Of a stretch of 64,000 nt of DNA, positions 23,728 to 32,370 are shown piece by piece. Origin of the DNA: CAZJVD01 sp964549505 (GTDB lineage: Bacteria > Bdellovibrionota > UBA1018 > CAZJVD01); the NCBI GenBank assembly GCA_964549505.1, contig CAZJVD010000001.1, positions 310,001 through 374,000 of the forward strand, written 5' to 3'. Within the stretch, counting starts at the first letter, position 1. Each line of letters begins with the position of its first letter. The translations under genes and the position numbers were made by a program. The notes under the pieces were generated by a model. It searched no databases. It was not told where the DNA came from and worked only from the letters and a program-made list of their open reading frames with translations.

Positions 23728-24444
23728 ATGTCTCACTTAGACACGATGAAAAAACACTGGGAAGAAAACTTTCGCAGAATGGCAGGCAAATCCAAGGGTT
23801 TTCAGAAGTTCGCCAATGGCACGCTGACGATAGAAGAATATAAGGCTATTCTGCGCGAAGTCTTCCACAACGCTCGCGAAAACTCACAGATCATGGCCAT
23901 GGCCTCTTTTCACTTTAAGGGTATCCAGCGCGAGATCGTACAAACGCTTTTACGCCACGCTCAGCAGGAGTCTGGGAACGAAAAGCTGACCAGGCAGGAT
24001 CTCGAAGCATTAGGCGAAGACACGTCGGATATGCCATTTGAGCGTCCGTCGCCATCCTCGCTCGCACTCACGGGCGCCATCACCTACTTGATTCAGAACA
24101 AGGATCCAGCGGCACTATTGGGTTACATTTTTCATCTCGAATATACTCATGTTCAAATGGGAGGTCTTTATATTGAGGGCCTTCGCGAAATGGGTGTGCC
24201 TGAAACGGCCATGACGTTTATAGCGGAAAACACAAAAGTCGACGTCAGCCACGTTATGCTCATCGAGGAATACACCAAGAAAATGATCCAAACCCCTGAG
24301 CAACTCGAGAGCGTTCTCTATGCCATGCGCGTGACGAGCGAGCTCTACGCAAAGATGGTTGATGATGCCGTCGATTCAGCGGGTGCCGAGACGGGTCGCT
24401 ATGGATTTGATCAGCACGAAGTTCCGGTTGTCCTCGCTCATTAG
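23728..24444 (+). CDS. Heme-oxygenase-like diiron oxidase paralogue 3, altered ligands
   Basis: A 238-residue relative of the two other HDOs, starting 9 bp after paralogue 2. The ExxH motif reads QESGNEKL, so the His is Asn. The mid Glu is kept (GYIFHLEYTH), and the last motif is NTKVDVSHVML, with the first His changed to Asn and the second kept. It may be a non-catalytic partner forming a heteromer with paralogue 2, or use a different metal site. Translation is probably coupled to the upstream gene, since no strong ribosome binding site is visible. The 130 bp after it hold no gene. Confidence 0.75.
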   Translation: MSHLDTMKKHWEENFRRMAGKSKGFQKFANGTLTIEEYKAILREVFHNARENSQIMAMASFHFKGIQREIVQTLLRHAQQESGNEKLTRQDLEALGEDTSDMPFERPSPSSLALTGAITYLIQNKDPAALLGYIFHLEYTHVQMGGLYIEGLREMGVPETAMTFIAENTKVDVSHVMLIEEYTKKMIQTPEQLESVLYAMRVTSELYAKMVDDAVDSAGAETGRYGFDQHEVPVVLAH

Positions 24445-24576
24445 AAACGGCGTTTAAAAACCTTACTTTTGTTAAATATACGCCACTTAAAAACTACGCC
24501 CTCGCCATAATCCTTCCCGCCAGGTCAGGTGTGACACATTCCGCAGCAACGCAATGCACCTTAAAATAGGGGTATT

Positions 24577-24864
24577 ATGAGTATTTTGCGGAACGTGTGC
24601 TTGGTATTGGGCGTAATTGGTTTCATGGCTTTCGGGCCATTGGCTTCGTCTGCGCAAGCGGATCGAGTCATACTAAAGAATATAACAGCCGCTCCTCCGT
24701 TGGAGGAATCGCGGGATGCGTTGCCTTGTGAGGGCGACGGTGGTGGTGGTGGCGGCGGATCCGGAATGTGTAAGCCGTATATCATCAACGTATTAATACG
24801 CTACGGACTGAGCCCCGATGCTGCGATGGACGCGGCTGACGAAATCCTGGCCCCCGGAAACTAA
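24577..24864 (+). CDS. Small secreted Gly-rich peptide
   Basis: A 95-residue preprotein with a signal peptide (about residues 1-28, ending SSAQA). The mature part has LPCEGDGGGGGGGSGMCKPY, two cysteines flanking an eight-Gly run, then a helical tail (LSPDAAMDAADEILAPGN). No family is recognised. It lies directly downstream of the acyltransferase-HDO genes and upstream of the TPR regulator, so it could be a signal, a substrate or an unrelated exported protein. Confidence 0.6.
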   Translation: MSILRNVCLVLGVIGFMAFGPLASSAQADRVILKNITAAPPLEESRDALPCEGDGGGGGGGSGMCKPYIINVLIRYGLSPDAAMDAADEILAPGN

Positions 24865-24915
24865 CACCTACAAAACCGTTATTTTCTCATTTTTCTGAGG
24901 TATTCTTCTGTCTGC

Positions 24916-26943
24916 TTGCATCGGCTAGATACTAAGTCATTTGACCATTTTCTAGGTCTTGATCCGGATTTTAACGGATATTTTGCGTCCTGCGAAAAAG
25001 GGTTCGCAGAACTCTCGGACGCGAGTCTGGTGCGATACCTCGTGGCGAGAACAAACTACGATGGTCCTGAAGGGATTTTAAAGGATGTCGTCGCCCTAGA
25101 AATGAATCATGCGGATGCTTTTTCAAAAGATTTTATCGTCTTAGTAAAAGCCTACTGCGCTCACGAAAATTCGAGATTGGCTGACGCGCGAACACTCACG
25201 GAGTCCGTTGATGTGTCTCGACTCTCACCAGATGCTTCCTTTTTCTTTACCGTTTTTCAAGCTCGACGCGACGCTCTTCTAAAGCCAAGCGAAGTGGGGA
25301 CTGACCTTCTGAAGATGCTCGAATCAACGTCAAATAAGCCGATCGATCCTTGGCTACGCGCCTATGGACTTTGTCATTGGCTTGATATGACGGCCGTCAA
25401 GCTCGACCCTACTACGAACTCTAAGTGGCAGGCCATCTCACAAGCGGTAGACCGATTCTTTGAACACCGCTTTTGCATCCTGTTGTGGTTATTTCGTTCA
25501 AATACGAGTGTTGGCAGGGAATTATCTCGTGGGTTCACAATCGATCTGCTCGATCAACGTGCAGACATCTTGGACCAAATGAAAAAGTTAGGCTTGATGG
25601 GATTCTACGCGAGCGCTGCTGCCTACTATGTAGATTTCCTAATAAACACTGGCCGATTTTCATTAGCACAGCAGCTTGTAGACAATCTACTCGAGGGGCG
25701 GCCATTGTTGGCGCGACGAGGAGATATTCAGATTACGGTGACGCAACTCGAGTTGCGCCTGTATAACGAAGACCTTGGCCCTTTTGGCAAATACCTGAAT
25801 CAGCTAAAACCAATAGTCACCGCACGAGGAATTTCTCAGCTTGTCGAGGTCTTCAAGTGCTTGGAGCAAATTCTTCTTTTTCTCCGCTCTAAGATCAACG
25901 AAACGGAAGCAATTCAGACACTTTCGGATCTTCGCAACAATGGTACGCGCGGGCATTTTTTGATGGCTTGGACACTCTTGCTAAACCACCAGAAGATGCA
26001 TGGTTATCCACAAAGCTCGAAGGATACCCGAATGAATTTCGCCGTGGTTCTTTCTGAACTGCGGCAAGTTTCCTCCTTCACCCGCGGCTGTCTCCAAACT
26101 CTCTTCGGCGAATTTGAACTCATTCATGGCGATCGCAAGGTTGCGCTCGGTTACTTAGAAGACGCCGTCGAAAGCTGTTATCGTGCCGGGTTTGCGGTCT
26201 GGGAAATTCGTGGGCTTGTTTTGTTGGCGGTCTTTGACCTTGAAAAAGGTGAAACCGCGCGCGCTCGAGCTCGGCTCACGCGTGCGCAGATGCTCACGCA
26301 CGATATTGATCCACAGAAGGACTTCGCGGCGATTCAGGCGATCGAAGGCCTGGCTTGGGCGATCGATGGTGACTGGCCGCAGGCGCGCGAACTTTGGTCG
26401 AAGATGCCGGCGGATTCGCCTTATCAGCATATCCCCCTGCGTTTCGACGCTGCTAACGTTAAAAACATTCATCCACCGCTTTCGAACGCCTGGGAAAACT
26501 ACTTCACCGTGCTGCTCCCAGAAGTCGGGCGCAAGCTGAAAGAACGATCGGACGCGCTCGCTACACCTGCCGCAAAAAAAGCCCGCAAGCCCGCTTTCGA
26601 TCCGGCGACCGCCGAGCTTGTTCTTGACCTAAAATCCAATCAGGCATCGTACGGATCCCGAAGCTGTCTCGTCGGAGATCGTCCTGTACTGATGGCACTG
26701 CTTGAACTTTTTATTCGCAACCACGGCTCTTACTTCTCGAAAGAAGAACTGATTCAGAAGATCTGGAACGAAAACTACAATCCTCTCATCCATGACTCGC
26801 GCATCTACGTGAACGTCCAGCGCCTGCGACAACTTCTGCGCGACGATTTGAAACTCTCGGCCGGTGGCGACCCGATCGCTCTTCAAAAAGGTAAATACGG
26901 CCTTCTCGGAAAAATCAAAGCTCGCGTGGCGGGATCTGAATAA
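24916..26943 (+). CDS. TPR-rich regulator with C-terminal winged helix
   Basis: A 675-residue soluble protein. The first 530 residues are helical repeats of the TPR type (GYLEDAVESCYRAGFAVWEIRGLVLL, ARARLTRAQMLTHD). The last 110 residues form an OmpR/SARP-like winged helix (LMALLELFIRNHGSYFSKEELIQKIWNENY, DSRIYVNVQRLRQLLRDDL). SARP and AfsR proteins have the same two parts in the opposite order. It is likely a DNA-binding regulator that senses a protein or peptide through the repeats. The start is a TTG with only a weak ribosome binding site and may lie elsewhere. Its target may be the adjacent acyltransferase-HDO operon. Confidence 0.75.
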   Translation: MHRLDTKSFDHFLGLDPDFNGYFASCEKGFAELSDASLVRYLVARTNYDGPEGILKDVVALEMNHADAFSKDFIVLVKAYCAHENSRLADARTLTESVDVSRLSPDASFFFTVFQARRDALLKPSEVGTDLLKMLESTSNKPIDPWLRAYGLCHWLDMTAVKLDPTTNSKWQAISQAVDRFFEHRFCILLWLFRSNTSVGRELSRGFTIDLLDQRADILDQMKKLGLMGFYASAAAYYVDFLINTGRFSLAQQLVDNLLEGRPLLARRGDIQITVTQLELRLYNEDLGPFGKYLNQLKPIVTARGISQLVEVFKCLEQILLFLRSKINETEAIQTLSDLRNNGTRGHFLMAWTLLLNHQKMHGYPQSSKDTRMNFAVVLSELRQVSSFTRGCLQTLFGEFELIHGDRKVALGYLEDAVESCYRAGFAVWEIRGLVLLAVFDLEKGETARARARLTRAQMLTHDIDPQKDFAAIQAIEGLAWAIDGDWPQARELWSKMPADSPYQHIPLRFDAANVKNIHPPLSNAWENYFTVLLPEVGRKLKERSDALATPAAKKARKPAFDPATAELVLDLKSNQASYGSRSCLVGDRPVLMALLELFIRNHGSYFSKEELIQKIWNENYNPLIHDSRIYVNVQRLRQLLRDDLKLSAGGDPIALQKGKYGLLGKIKARVAGSE

Positions 26944-26966
26944 TCTCAACGCCGGTCGGGTTGCGG

Positions 26967-27296
26967 TTACTCTTGAATATGATGGCGGTGACTCGTCTCA
27001 AGCAGCAACGCTATGACGAGAAAGACGAGTCCAAAACCAAAAACCCCCCATAAGGGAGATAGCTCTAAAGCACGCGCGCCCAACAGACAGAGCGCACAGA
27101 CCAGAACAATGGCGCCGATGAGACCGGTGATGCGAGCAAAAATTCTCAGAAACAACCCCCAAAGAATGCGCTCCGAACTCATGCGGAGCGAGCCCTCGAT
27201 CTGCCGAATCTCTCGCTCGGCCGTTTTACGTAAATCGGAGAGTGCCAACGTCGTTAGCTTTCCCCAGGCTTCGTCAAAGTTTTCCTTGTTCTCCAT
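26967..27296 (-). CDS. Two-helix membrane protein, phage-holin/YqjE-like
   Basis: A 109-residue protein with an amphipathic N-terminal helix (DLRKTAEREIRQIEGSL) and two adjacent membrane helices (about 49-72 and 78-98: ARITGLIGAIVLVCALCLLG, WGVFGFGLVFLVIALLL). The layout matches the YqjE / holin superfamily III proteins, which often travel with DUF883 (YqjD/ElaB) genes, as here. It is the last gene of a four-gene minus-strand stress cluster. Membrane association of ribosomes or envelope tuning is the known theme for E. coli YqjD; here it is inferred. Confidence 0.65.
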   Translation of the reverse strand: MENKENFDEAWGKLTTLALSDLRKTAEREIRQIEGSLRMSSERILWGLFLRIFARITGLIGAIVLVCALCLLGARALELSPLWGVFGFGLVFLVIALLLETSHRHHIQE

Positions 27297-27305
27297 AAAA
27301 ATGAT

Positions 27306-27358
27306 GAGGGCCGACTCCTTTGGTAAGGGGTGGGGGAAAGTGGCTGAAGCCGGCCCTC
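27306..27358 (-). other. Inverted repeat between two stress-cluster genes
   Basis: Arms GAGGGCCG (27306-27313) and CGGCCCTC (27351-27358) enclose a 37-base loop between the 78-residue gene and the holin-like gene. The right part, read on the minus strand as GAGGGCCGGCTTC, resembles the hairpin arm after the CsbD gene at 40643. It may be an attenuator or weak terminator. Confidence 0.35.
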
Positions 27359-27370
27359 AAACTTTCTAAT

Positions 27371-27607
27371 CTAGGAAGCTGCCTGCGTGCGGCTCGAGTT
27401 CGGGTTCGGGTTCGAGCTGCTACTGCTGCTACGATTTCCCATTCCGTTTTGCTTTTCGCTCATCCTCTCGACGCCTTTGGAGGCCAAGCTCTTAATCGAG
27501 CTCCCGAGCTTCTGACGATTTTTCCAAACTAAATAAGTTCCGACAGCGAGAACCGAGCCCAAAAATATCTTCGAGGTCGGTTTCTTTGCGGGTTCACTGT
27601 TTTTCAT
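27371..27607 (-). CDS. Small membrane protein of the stress cluster
   Basis: A 78-residue protein starting at the ATG at 27607 after AAAGGAG. One hydrophobic helix (SKIFLGSVLAVGTYLVW) is followed by a basic segment and a Ser/Asn/Pro low-complexity tail. It overlaps the preceding gene by 14 bp. Nothing identifies a family. Its place between DUF883-like and holin-like genes suggests the same envelope-stress function. Confidence 0.6.
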   Translation of the reverse strand: MKNSEPAKKPTSKIFLGSVLAVGTYLVWKNRQKLGSSIKSLASKGVERMSEKQNGMGNRSSSSSSNPNPNSSRTQAAS

Positions 27608-27968
27608 TTTGATTCTCCTTTGTTGTTGATGTTGACGATGTGGTTGTGGACGTTTGGTTTTCGGGGAGTGCTTCATGAATCACCCTTCCTATGAGTCCCG
27701 TGATGAGTTGCGCGACCTGATCTTTTCGAATGACCGACAACCCAGCTCCGACACGAAACGCGGTAAACACGGCTCGGATCGGATCCTTTTCGATCTCTTG
27801 AGCGACGACCGAAAGACTGTCTTGCACAATCCCTTTGAGTCCATCATCGTGGGACGATTGCAACGTGTTCCGAATCAAACCTAGTACACTCTCTATGTTT
27901 GATTGGGTTGCGATCGCCCCACTTTGTTTACTACTCAAAGGTTCTTGCATGGCTTCGCTCGGACACAT
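27594..27968 (-). CDS. Hypothetical protein of the stress cluster
   Basis: A 124-residue protein, mostly amphipathic helix (NIESVLGLIRNTLQSSHDDGLKGIVQDSL, DPIRAVFTAFRVGAGLSVIRKDQ), with a Ser/Thr-rich tail. The segment DPIRAVFTAFRVGAGLS resembles the hydrophobic C-terminal part of DUF883-type proteins, so peripheral membrane binding is possible. It starts 2 bp after the stop of the DUF883-like gene and overlaps the next gene, so it is within the operon. Confidence 0.6.
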   Translation of the reverse strand: MCPSEAMQEPLSSKQSGAIATQSNIESVLGLIRNTLQSSHDDGLKGIVQDSLSVVAQEIEKDPIRAVFTAFRVGAGLSVIRKDQVAQLITGLIGRVIHEALPENQTSTTTSSTSTTKENQNEKQ

Positions 27969-27970
27969 GA

Positions 27971-28420
27971 CTAAGTCCTCTTTTCAGAGGCCGACCTGCC
28001 CGATGATCTAGACGAAAAGATCAGCTTGTTGGCCAGATATCCGACCGCAAGCGCTCCTGCTAAGACAGCAAGTGGTTTCGTACGAATCAAGTTTTCGACT
28101 TTCGACTCGAACTCACCGACACGCTCGGTGATCGGTGCAATCCAAGACTCAGATGACTCGTGTTCGCTTCCGCTGGTCGAGAGACTGTTGCTACGGTTCT
28201 TTCGACGGTCCTGTAAGTGTTCAACCGTGTCTCCGAACTTTTCAATCGCATCGCCAGTTTTCTTAAATCCGCGATGTTCGACCTCGTCGCCGACGCGCTC
28301 GATGGCGTCTCCGATTTTCTTAGTCAGTGGGGCCGCCGTCGAAGAACTCGTTCCTCGCGACAATGTTCCACCGTTACGTGATTCCTGAAAATTCGTGGGT
28401 GTTGTGTGTGCTTTTTCCAT
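27971..28420 (-). CDS. DUF883/ElaB-YqjD-like protein
   Basis: A 149-residue protein. A central pair of related helices (KKIGDAIERVGDEVEHRG and KKTGDAIEKFGDTVEHLQ) is an internal duplication. The C-terminus has VENLIRTKPLAVLAGALAVGYLANKLIF, matching the PLAxVGxAxxxG membrane anchor of ElaB/YqjD proteins, which tether inactive ribosomes to the membrane in stationary phase. The start is the ATG at 28420 with AAGGAG upstream. A sigma-54-type promoter lies 34 bp before it, so it heads the stress operon. Confidence 0.7.
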   Translation of the reverse strand: MEKAHTTPTNFQESRNGGTLSRGTSSSTAAPLTKKIGDAIERVGDEVEHRGFKKTGDAIEKFGDTVEHLQDRRKNRSNSLSTSGSEHESSESWIAPITERVGEFESKVENLIRTKPLAVLAGALAVGYLANKLIFSSRSSGRSASEKRT

Positions 28421-28453
28421 TTTGTAACTGCTCCTTCTCATGCCGGCTAATTG

Positions 28454-28469
28454 AGCAAGCTGTAGGCCA
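28454..28469 (-). promoter_or_regulatory. Sigma-54-type promoter for the DUF883-like operon
   Basis: On the minus strand the sequence is TGGCCTACAGCTTGCT, which fits TGGCAC-N5-TTGCW with exact GG-N10-GC spacing. It is placed 34 bp before the ATG at 28420. The 28421-28710 gap between divergent genes holds this site and the next one and no gene. Confidence 0.7.
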
Positions 28470-28652
28470 TGGGCGTTTTCGGAGGATCGAAGGACGTTTC
28501 TTCAAGAAAACAAAGGGCTTATCGAAGCGGACGGTCCTGTCACGTAGTCCCCAAGGGAGATTTGACTCAAACTGATGGGGCGAAAGGGGGCAGCGAAGCG
28601 GTGTTACGTCCAGCAGCTGCCCCTTACTGTCCTGGCGGGTGGATTGAGAGTA

Positions 28653-28668
28653 TGGCCTGCTGTCTGCA
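28653..28668 (+). promoter_or_regulatory. Candidate sigma-54 promoter for the CHASE3 kinase
   Basis: TGGCCTGCTGTCTGCA has the invariant GG-N10-GC with TGGC and CTGC boxes and lies 43 bp before the kinase ATG. It is weaker than the other sites because the -12 box lacks the second T. Confidence 0.5.
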
Positions 28669-28710
28669 CCCGATTTGCGCTAAGTCCCCACTCACGTGTA
28701 TGGATAGCGC

Positions 28711-30564
28711 ATGGCAAGAATCCAGACTGATCTCCGCAGGGCGTTGACCCTCTCGATTCTATTGCCGTTTCTGCTCATGGTTCTCTTGAGCGGGATTTTT
28801 CTCGTGCAAGTCCGCCAACTCCTGATCCTGTCTGGATGGCTCGATCACTCACTCCAAGTCATCGCCACAGCGGAGAAGATCAATCGTCAGATGATCGGTA
28901 TGGAAACCGCGATGCGCGGCTACATTATTACGAGTAGCAAGGATCGCCTCGAACCCTACGACGTCTCTGGGGAGGTTGTGCTCCCGCAATTGAGTGCGCT
29001 CCAACTGGAAGTCCAGGACGAACCGATGCAGGTCGCGCGTGTGGCACTCATCGAGAAACAGTACCGCCACTGGAAGGTCGAAGCCGATCGCTATATTTTA
29101 TTGAAATCAAGGGGCGAGGACGTCGCGAACCTTGTTCGCCAACGAACGGCACAAAGCCAGTTGGATCTCGCACGCCAAACGTTTGATGAGTTTATTGTGG
29201 AGGCCGAAAAGCTACGTATCCATCGCAGAAACACGGTGGAGGCGACTGCGCGGCGAACGATTTACGGAATCGTCGTTTTAGGAGTTCTGTGGGGACTCTT
29301 GATCGCATTCGGAAGCCGGAAGCAGGTGATCACGCTCTCGGACACTTACGAACGTGCTATTCGAAACGAAGCCCGTTCGCGACAAGAGTTGGAGCAATCG
29401 CATGCTGAACTTGAAACACGAGTTCGAGATCGAACGAAAGAACTCCAACACCAGCAGCAGTTTCTGTCCGCCGTTCTGGAAAACATCGAAGCCGGTATCG
29501 TGGCGTGTGATCAAAACGGGCGTCTCACACTCTTTAACCGAGCGTCTCGAGAGTTTCATGGAATGGACAAAAGTCCTCTGGCGCCCTCCGAATGGTCGAG
29601 TACTTATGATCTCTTCGCCGCCGATGGCACTACGAAACTGAAGACAGAAGATATTCCGCTCTATCGAGCACTGCAGGGCAATCGCTTTCGTGGTTATGAA
29701 ATGGTGATTGCTCCCAAGAACGGCCCAAAGCGCGTGCTTTTGACAGCCGGCCAACCGCTGCTCGGCGAAAGCGGCGAGCGCTTGGGCGCCGTCGTCGCCA
29801 TGCACGACATTACTCCTCTGAAAGAATCCGAAGACCGTCAGGGCACGCTCCTCAAACAGCAGGCCGAAAGCAATGTCGCCCTCGAAGCGGCCAATCGCGA
29901 ACTCGAAGCGTTTTGCTACTCTGTCTCGCATGACCTGCGAGCACCATTGCGCGGGATTGACGGATTTAGCCAAGCGCTTTTAGACGACTATGGTTCGAGA
30001 CTCGATGACATGGGTCGAAAGTATTTGGGTTTTGTGCGAGATGGCGTTCAGCGCATGGGCACACTGATCGATGACCTTCTCAACTTGAGTCGGCTGAGTC
30101 GCGTGGAGTTACGCGGTGAAGCTGTCTCCATGCATCTGCTCGCGCAAGATATCATTGATCAGCTCAAATCTCAGGATCCGAAGCGGATTGTCGAATTCAA
30201 GAACATTGCCGAGAACCTTGGGGTCGTGCGCGCCGACCCCGGATTGATCGGTGCGCTCTTGCAGAATCTTTTGTCGAACGCATGGAAGTTTACTGCGAAG
30301 AGGCCGTTAGCCGCGATCGAGTTCGGCGTGGAAAATGAAGTGTCGGGGCCGGTCTACTATATCCGCGACAATGGGGCCGGGTTCGACATGGCTTTCGAGA
30401 ATAAACTTTTTGGCGCGTTTCAGCGTCTGCACTCGACTCAAGAGTTTTCGGGAACTGGCGTCGGACTCGCAACCGTTCGCCGAATCGCTCATCGTCATGG
30501 CGGACGAACGTGGGCTCAGGGAAAGGTCGACGAGGGTGCGACGTTCTTTTTTACACTCGGCTAG
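28711..30564 (+). CDS. CHASE3-PAS sensor histidine kinase
   Basis: A 617-residue membrane kinase. Helices at about 10-30 and 188-207 bracket a CHASE3 sensor (AEKINRQMIGMETAMRGYIITSS). A coiled coil, a PAS domain (about 245-370: LENIEAGIVACDQNGRLTLFN) and a HisKA box with the phospho-acceptor His (YSVSHDLRAPLRGIDGF) follow. The HATPase has the N, G1 and G2 boxes (LSNAWKFT, IRDNGAGFDM, GTGVGLATVRRI). No receiver is attached, so it needs a separate response regulator, possibly the ones at 34753 or 35205. Its last 68 bp overlap the start I propose for the TamA-like gene. Confidence 0.92.
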   Translation: MARIQTDLRRALTLSILLPFLLMVLLSGIFLVQVRQLLILSGWLDHSLQVIATAEKINRQMIGMETAMRGYIITSSKDRLEPYDVSGEVVLPQLSALQLEVQDEPMQVARVALIEKQYRHWKVEADRYILLKSRGEDVANLVRQRTAQSQLDLARQTFDEFIVEAEKLRIHRRNTVEATARRTIYGIVVLGVLWGLLIAFGSRKQVITLSDTYERAIRNEARSRQELEQSHAELETRVRDRTKELQHQQQFLSAVLENIEAGIVACDQNGRLTLFNRASREFHGMDKSPLAPSEWSSTYDLFAADGTTKLKTEDIPLYRALQGNRFRGYEMVIAPKNGPKRVLLTAGQPLLGESGERLGAVVAMHDITPLKESEDRQGTLLKQQAESNVALEAANRELEAFCYSVSHDLRAPLRGIDGFSQALLDDYGSRLDDMGRKYLGFVRDGVQRMGTLIDDLLNLSRLSRVELRGEAVSMHLLAQDIIDQLKSQDPKRIVEFKNIAENLGVVRADPGLIGALLQNLLSNAWKFTAKRPLAAIEFGVENEVSGPVYYIRDNGAGFDMAFENKLFGAFQRLHSTQEFSGTGVGLATVRRIAHRHGGRTWAQGKVDEGATFFFTLG

Positions 30565-32362
30565 GCGGTGCGCTGTCGCAGCCGGATTGATGCTTTTGGC
30601 TGCTCCGCTCATGCCGGATACCCTGACGCCGGATGCTTGGGGTTTCGGGCGACGCCGCAGCACGGACCATCCTTGTCCGCAACTCTCCATCGTAAACGCT
30701 GACGATCTCGATCTGACGGATGTCGAAATTCGACTGCTTTGTGGCGATCCGGAAGGCGATCGTATCGGAAAAGCGTGGAAGAGTATCCCGCCGGCACAAG
30801 CTGAGCGGAGCTTTCGAAATTTTCTCCAAGATCGCGGCTACCACTTTCCAAAGTTTAAGCCGCGTGCCGACGGTGGTTTGGAACTGGATCCCGGCGAACT
30901 CACGAAAGTGCGCTCGGTTTCTGGTGTCGGCGTTCCCGAGGAGGCCGGACTTGATAGTTATCGCGGTATTCGCGGCGAACCGTTCACGCCCAAAAAGATC
31001 TCACTCGCAAAGTCCTGGCTCAAACGCCGCATGCAAGAGATTGGTTATCCCTGTCCGGAAATCGAGGCACGTGGTTTTCCGGCCACTGGCGAAGTCCGAT
31101 TGACCTGGGTCAATCCCGCACCGAAAGCGACGATCGAAGGATTGAGTGAAAGCCGGGCTCAGGATATTCCTGCGCACATCTTGCGTCGCTCGGATGCGTT
31201 TCATCTCGGCGACCGCTACAGCCTGATTGAAACAGAGATTACCGGAAAGCGTACGGCTGACCGCCGGACCGTCTCGGCGCACGATCTTGCGCCCGTTTGC
31301 CCAATTGACGAGCGTGAGACTCCTCCCGACCGGATCGTCATAGACGAGTCGACCGTCGTGGGTCCTCCTCGAAAAATTGCCCTGGGTCTGCTCGTGAACA
31401 CCGAAGTCGGTCCCGAAGCGCGCGCCTCGTGGGCACACACGCGTTTAGGTCGCGCCGTTTCGCACGCCGGTGTTGCTCTTCGTGGCTCTTATCGCGAGCA
31501 ATCGGGTCGCGCGTTTGCACAATGGTTCTATGCCAATACATCGACACGCGCTCATCTGGCACCGTTGATCAGTTTTGCCCACCAGAACGAGCGTCCCTAT
31601 GAATTGTTAGCGTTTCGAACGCGCGCGCTTTGGGAAACCGACGGCGACTTCACAACGGGATTGTGGAAGGTCGCCTTCGGACCGGGATGGCAAAACCTGC
31701 AGCAGATCGACGGTGTCGGTCCCTTGAACAGCTCGTTCTTCTCGACGCATCTTGAACTCGAGTACCAAACTCATCGCTTCGAATACTTTGCGTCCAGCCC
31801 GCGCGATGGTTACCAAGCGGGGCTTTCGATCACAGCTGTTCCCAGCCATGTTTCGCAAGTCGGTCACCCTGTGCTTGCTTCTGTTCATCAACATTGGATC
31901 ACGGCGATCGGCCGTGCCGATCCTCCTTGGATCGTATTCGCGGCGCGGGGACGGGCGTTTTCAACTTTTTTACCGTCGCACACGCGGATGCAGGATGTTC
32001 CAATTGATTTTCGAAACTGGATGGGAGGGGGACAGGACTTGCGAGGCTTTGGTCGCAAGGAACTTCCCACTTCAAATCTGGGCGCTCGAACCGGCGCGAC
32101 GATCGGCACGGAGTTGCGCGCCGTTCATGTGCTGCCGTGGGATCTCGAGCCTATTGTCCTTTTCGACGCCGCGGTTCTGCGAACGGGACTCGATGTCGCA
32201 TCGGAGTCTTCTCAGATGTTTTGGAATATCGGTGGTGGCCTGCGCTGGGAAAGCCCTGTCGGAACCGTACGTAGCACGGTCGCGCACGGATTCGACGTCG
32301 ACCACCCCAACTCAGATCTTTCGCACTGGCAGTTTTTTCTCAGTCTCGGCGAAGAATTTTAG
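30497..32362 (+). CDS. TamA/BamA-like Omp85 outer-membrane protein
   Basis: About 621 residues. A basic leader and a hydrophobic stretch (RRCAVAAGLMLLAAPLMP) look like a signal peptide. POTRA-like segments follow (AERSFRNFLQDRGYHFPKF, AKSWLKRRMQEIGYPCPEIEARG). The rest is a beta-rich barrel with the closing MGGGQDLRGFGR segment, the Omp85 (V/I)RGF motif variant, and a terminal aromatic residue (SLGEEF). Omp85 proteins insert beta-barrels or autotransporters. A TamB-like gene lies tail-to-tail 8 bp away, supporting TamA. The start is uncertain; the frame is open from 30335 and the leader fits the ATG at 30497. Confidence 0.75.
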   Translation: MADERGLRERSTRVRRSFLHSARRCAVAAGLMLLAAPLMPDTLTPDAWGFGRRRSTDHPCPQLSIVNADDLDLTDVEIRLLCGDPEGDRIGKAWKSIPPAQAERSFRNFLQDRGYHFPKFKPRADGGLELDPGELTKVRSVSGVGVPEEAGLDSYRGIRGEPFTPKKISLAKSWLKRRMQEIGYPCPEIEARGFPATGEVRLTWVNPAPKATIEGLSESRAQDIPAHILRRSDAFHLGDRYSLIETEITGKRTADRRTVSAHDLAPVCPIDERETPPDRIVIDESTVVGPPRKIALGLLVNTEVGPEARASWAHTRLGRAVSHAGVALRGSYREQSGRAFAQWFYANTSTRAHLAPLISFAHQNERPYELLAFRTRALWETDGDFTTGLWKVAFGPGWQNLQQIDGVGPLNSSFFSTHLELEYQTHRFEYFASSPRDGYQAGLSITAVPSHVSQVGHPVLASVHQHWITAIGRADPPWIVFAARGRAFSTFLPSHTRMQDVPIDFRNWMGGGQDLRGFGRKELPTSNLGARTGATIGTELRAVHVLPWDLEPIVLFDAAVLRTGLDVASESSQMFWNIGGGLRWESPVGTVRSTVAHGFDVDHPNSDLSHWQFFLSLGEEF

Positions 32363-32370
32363 GACACGCC

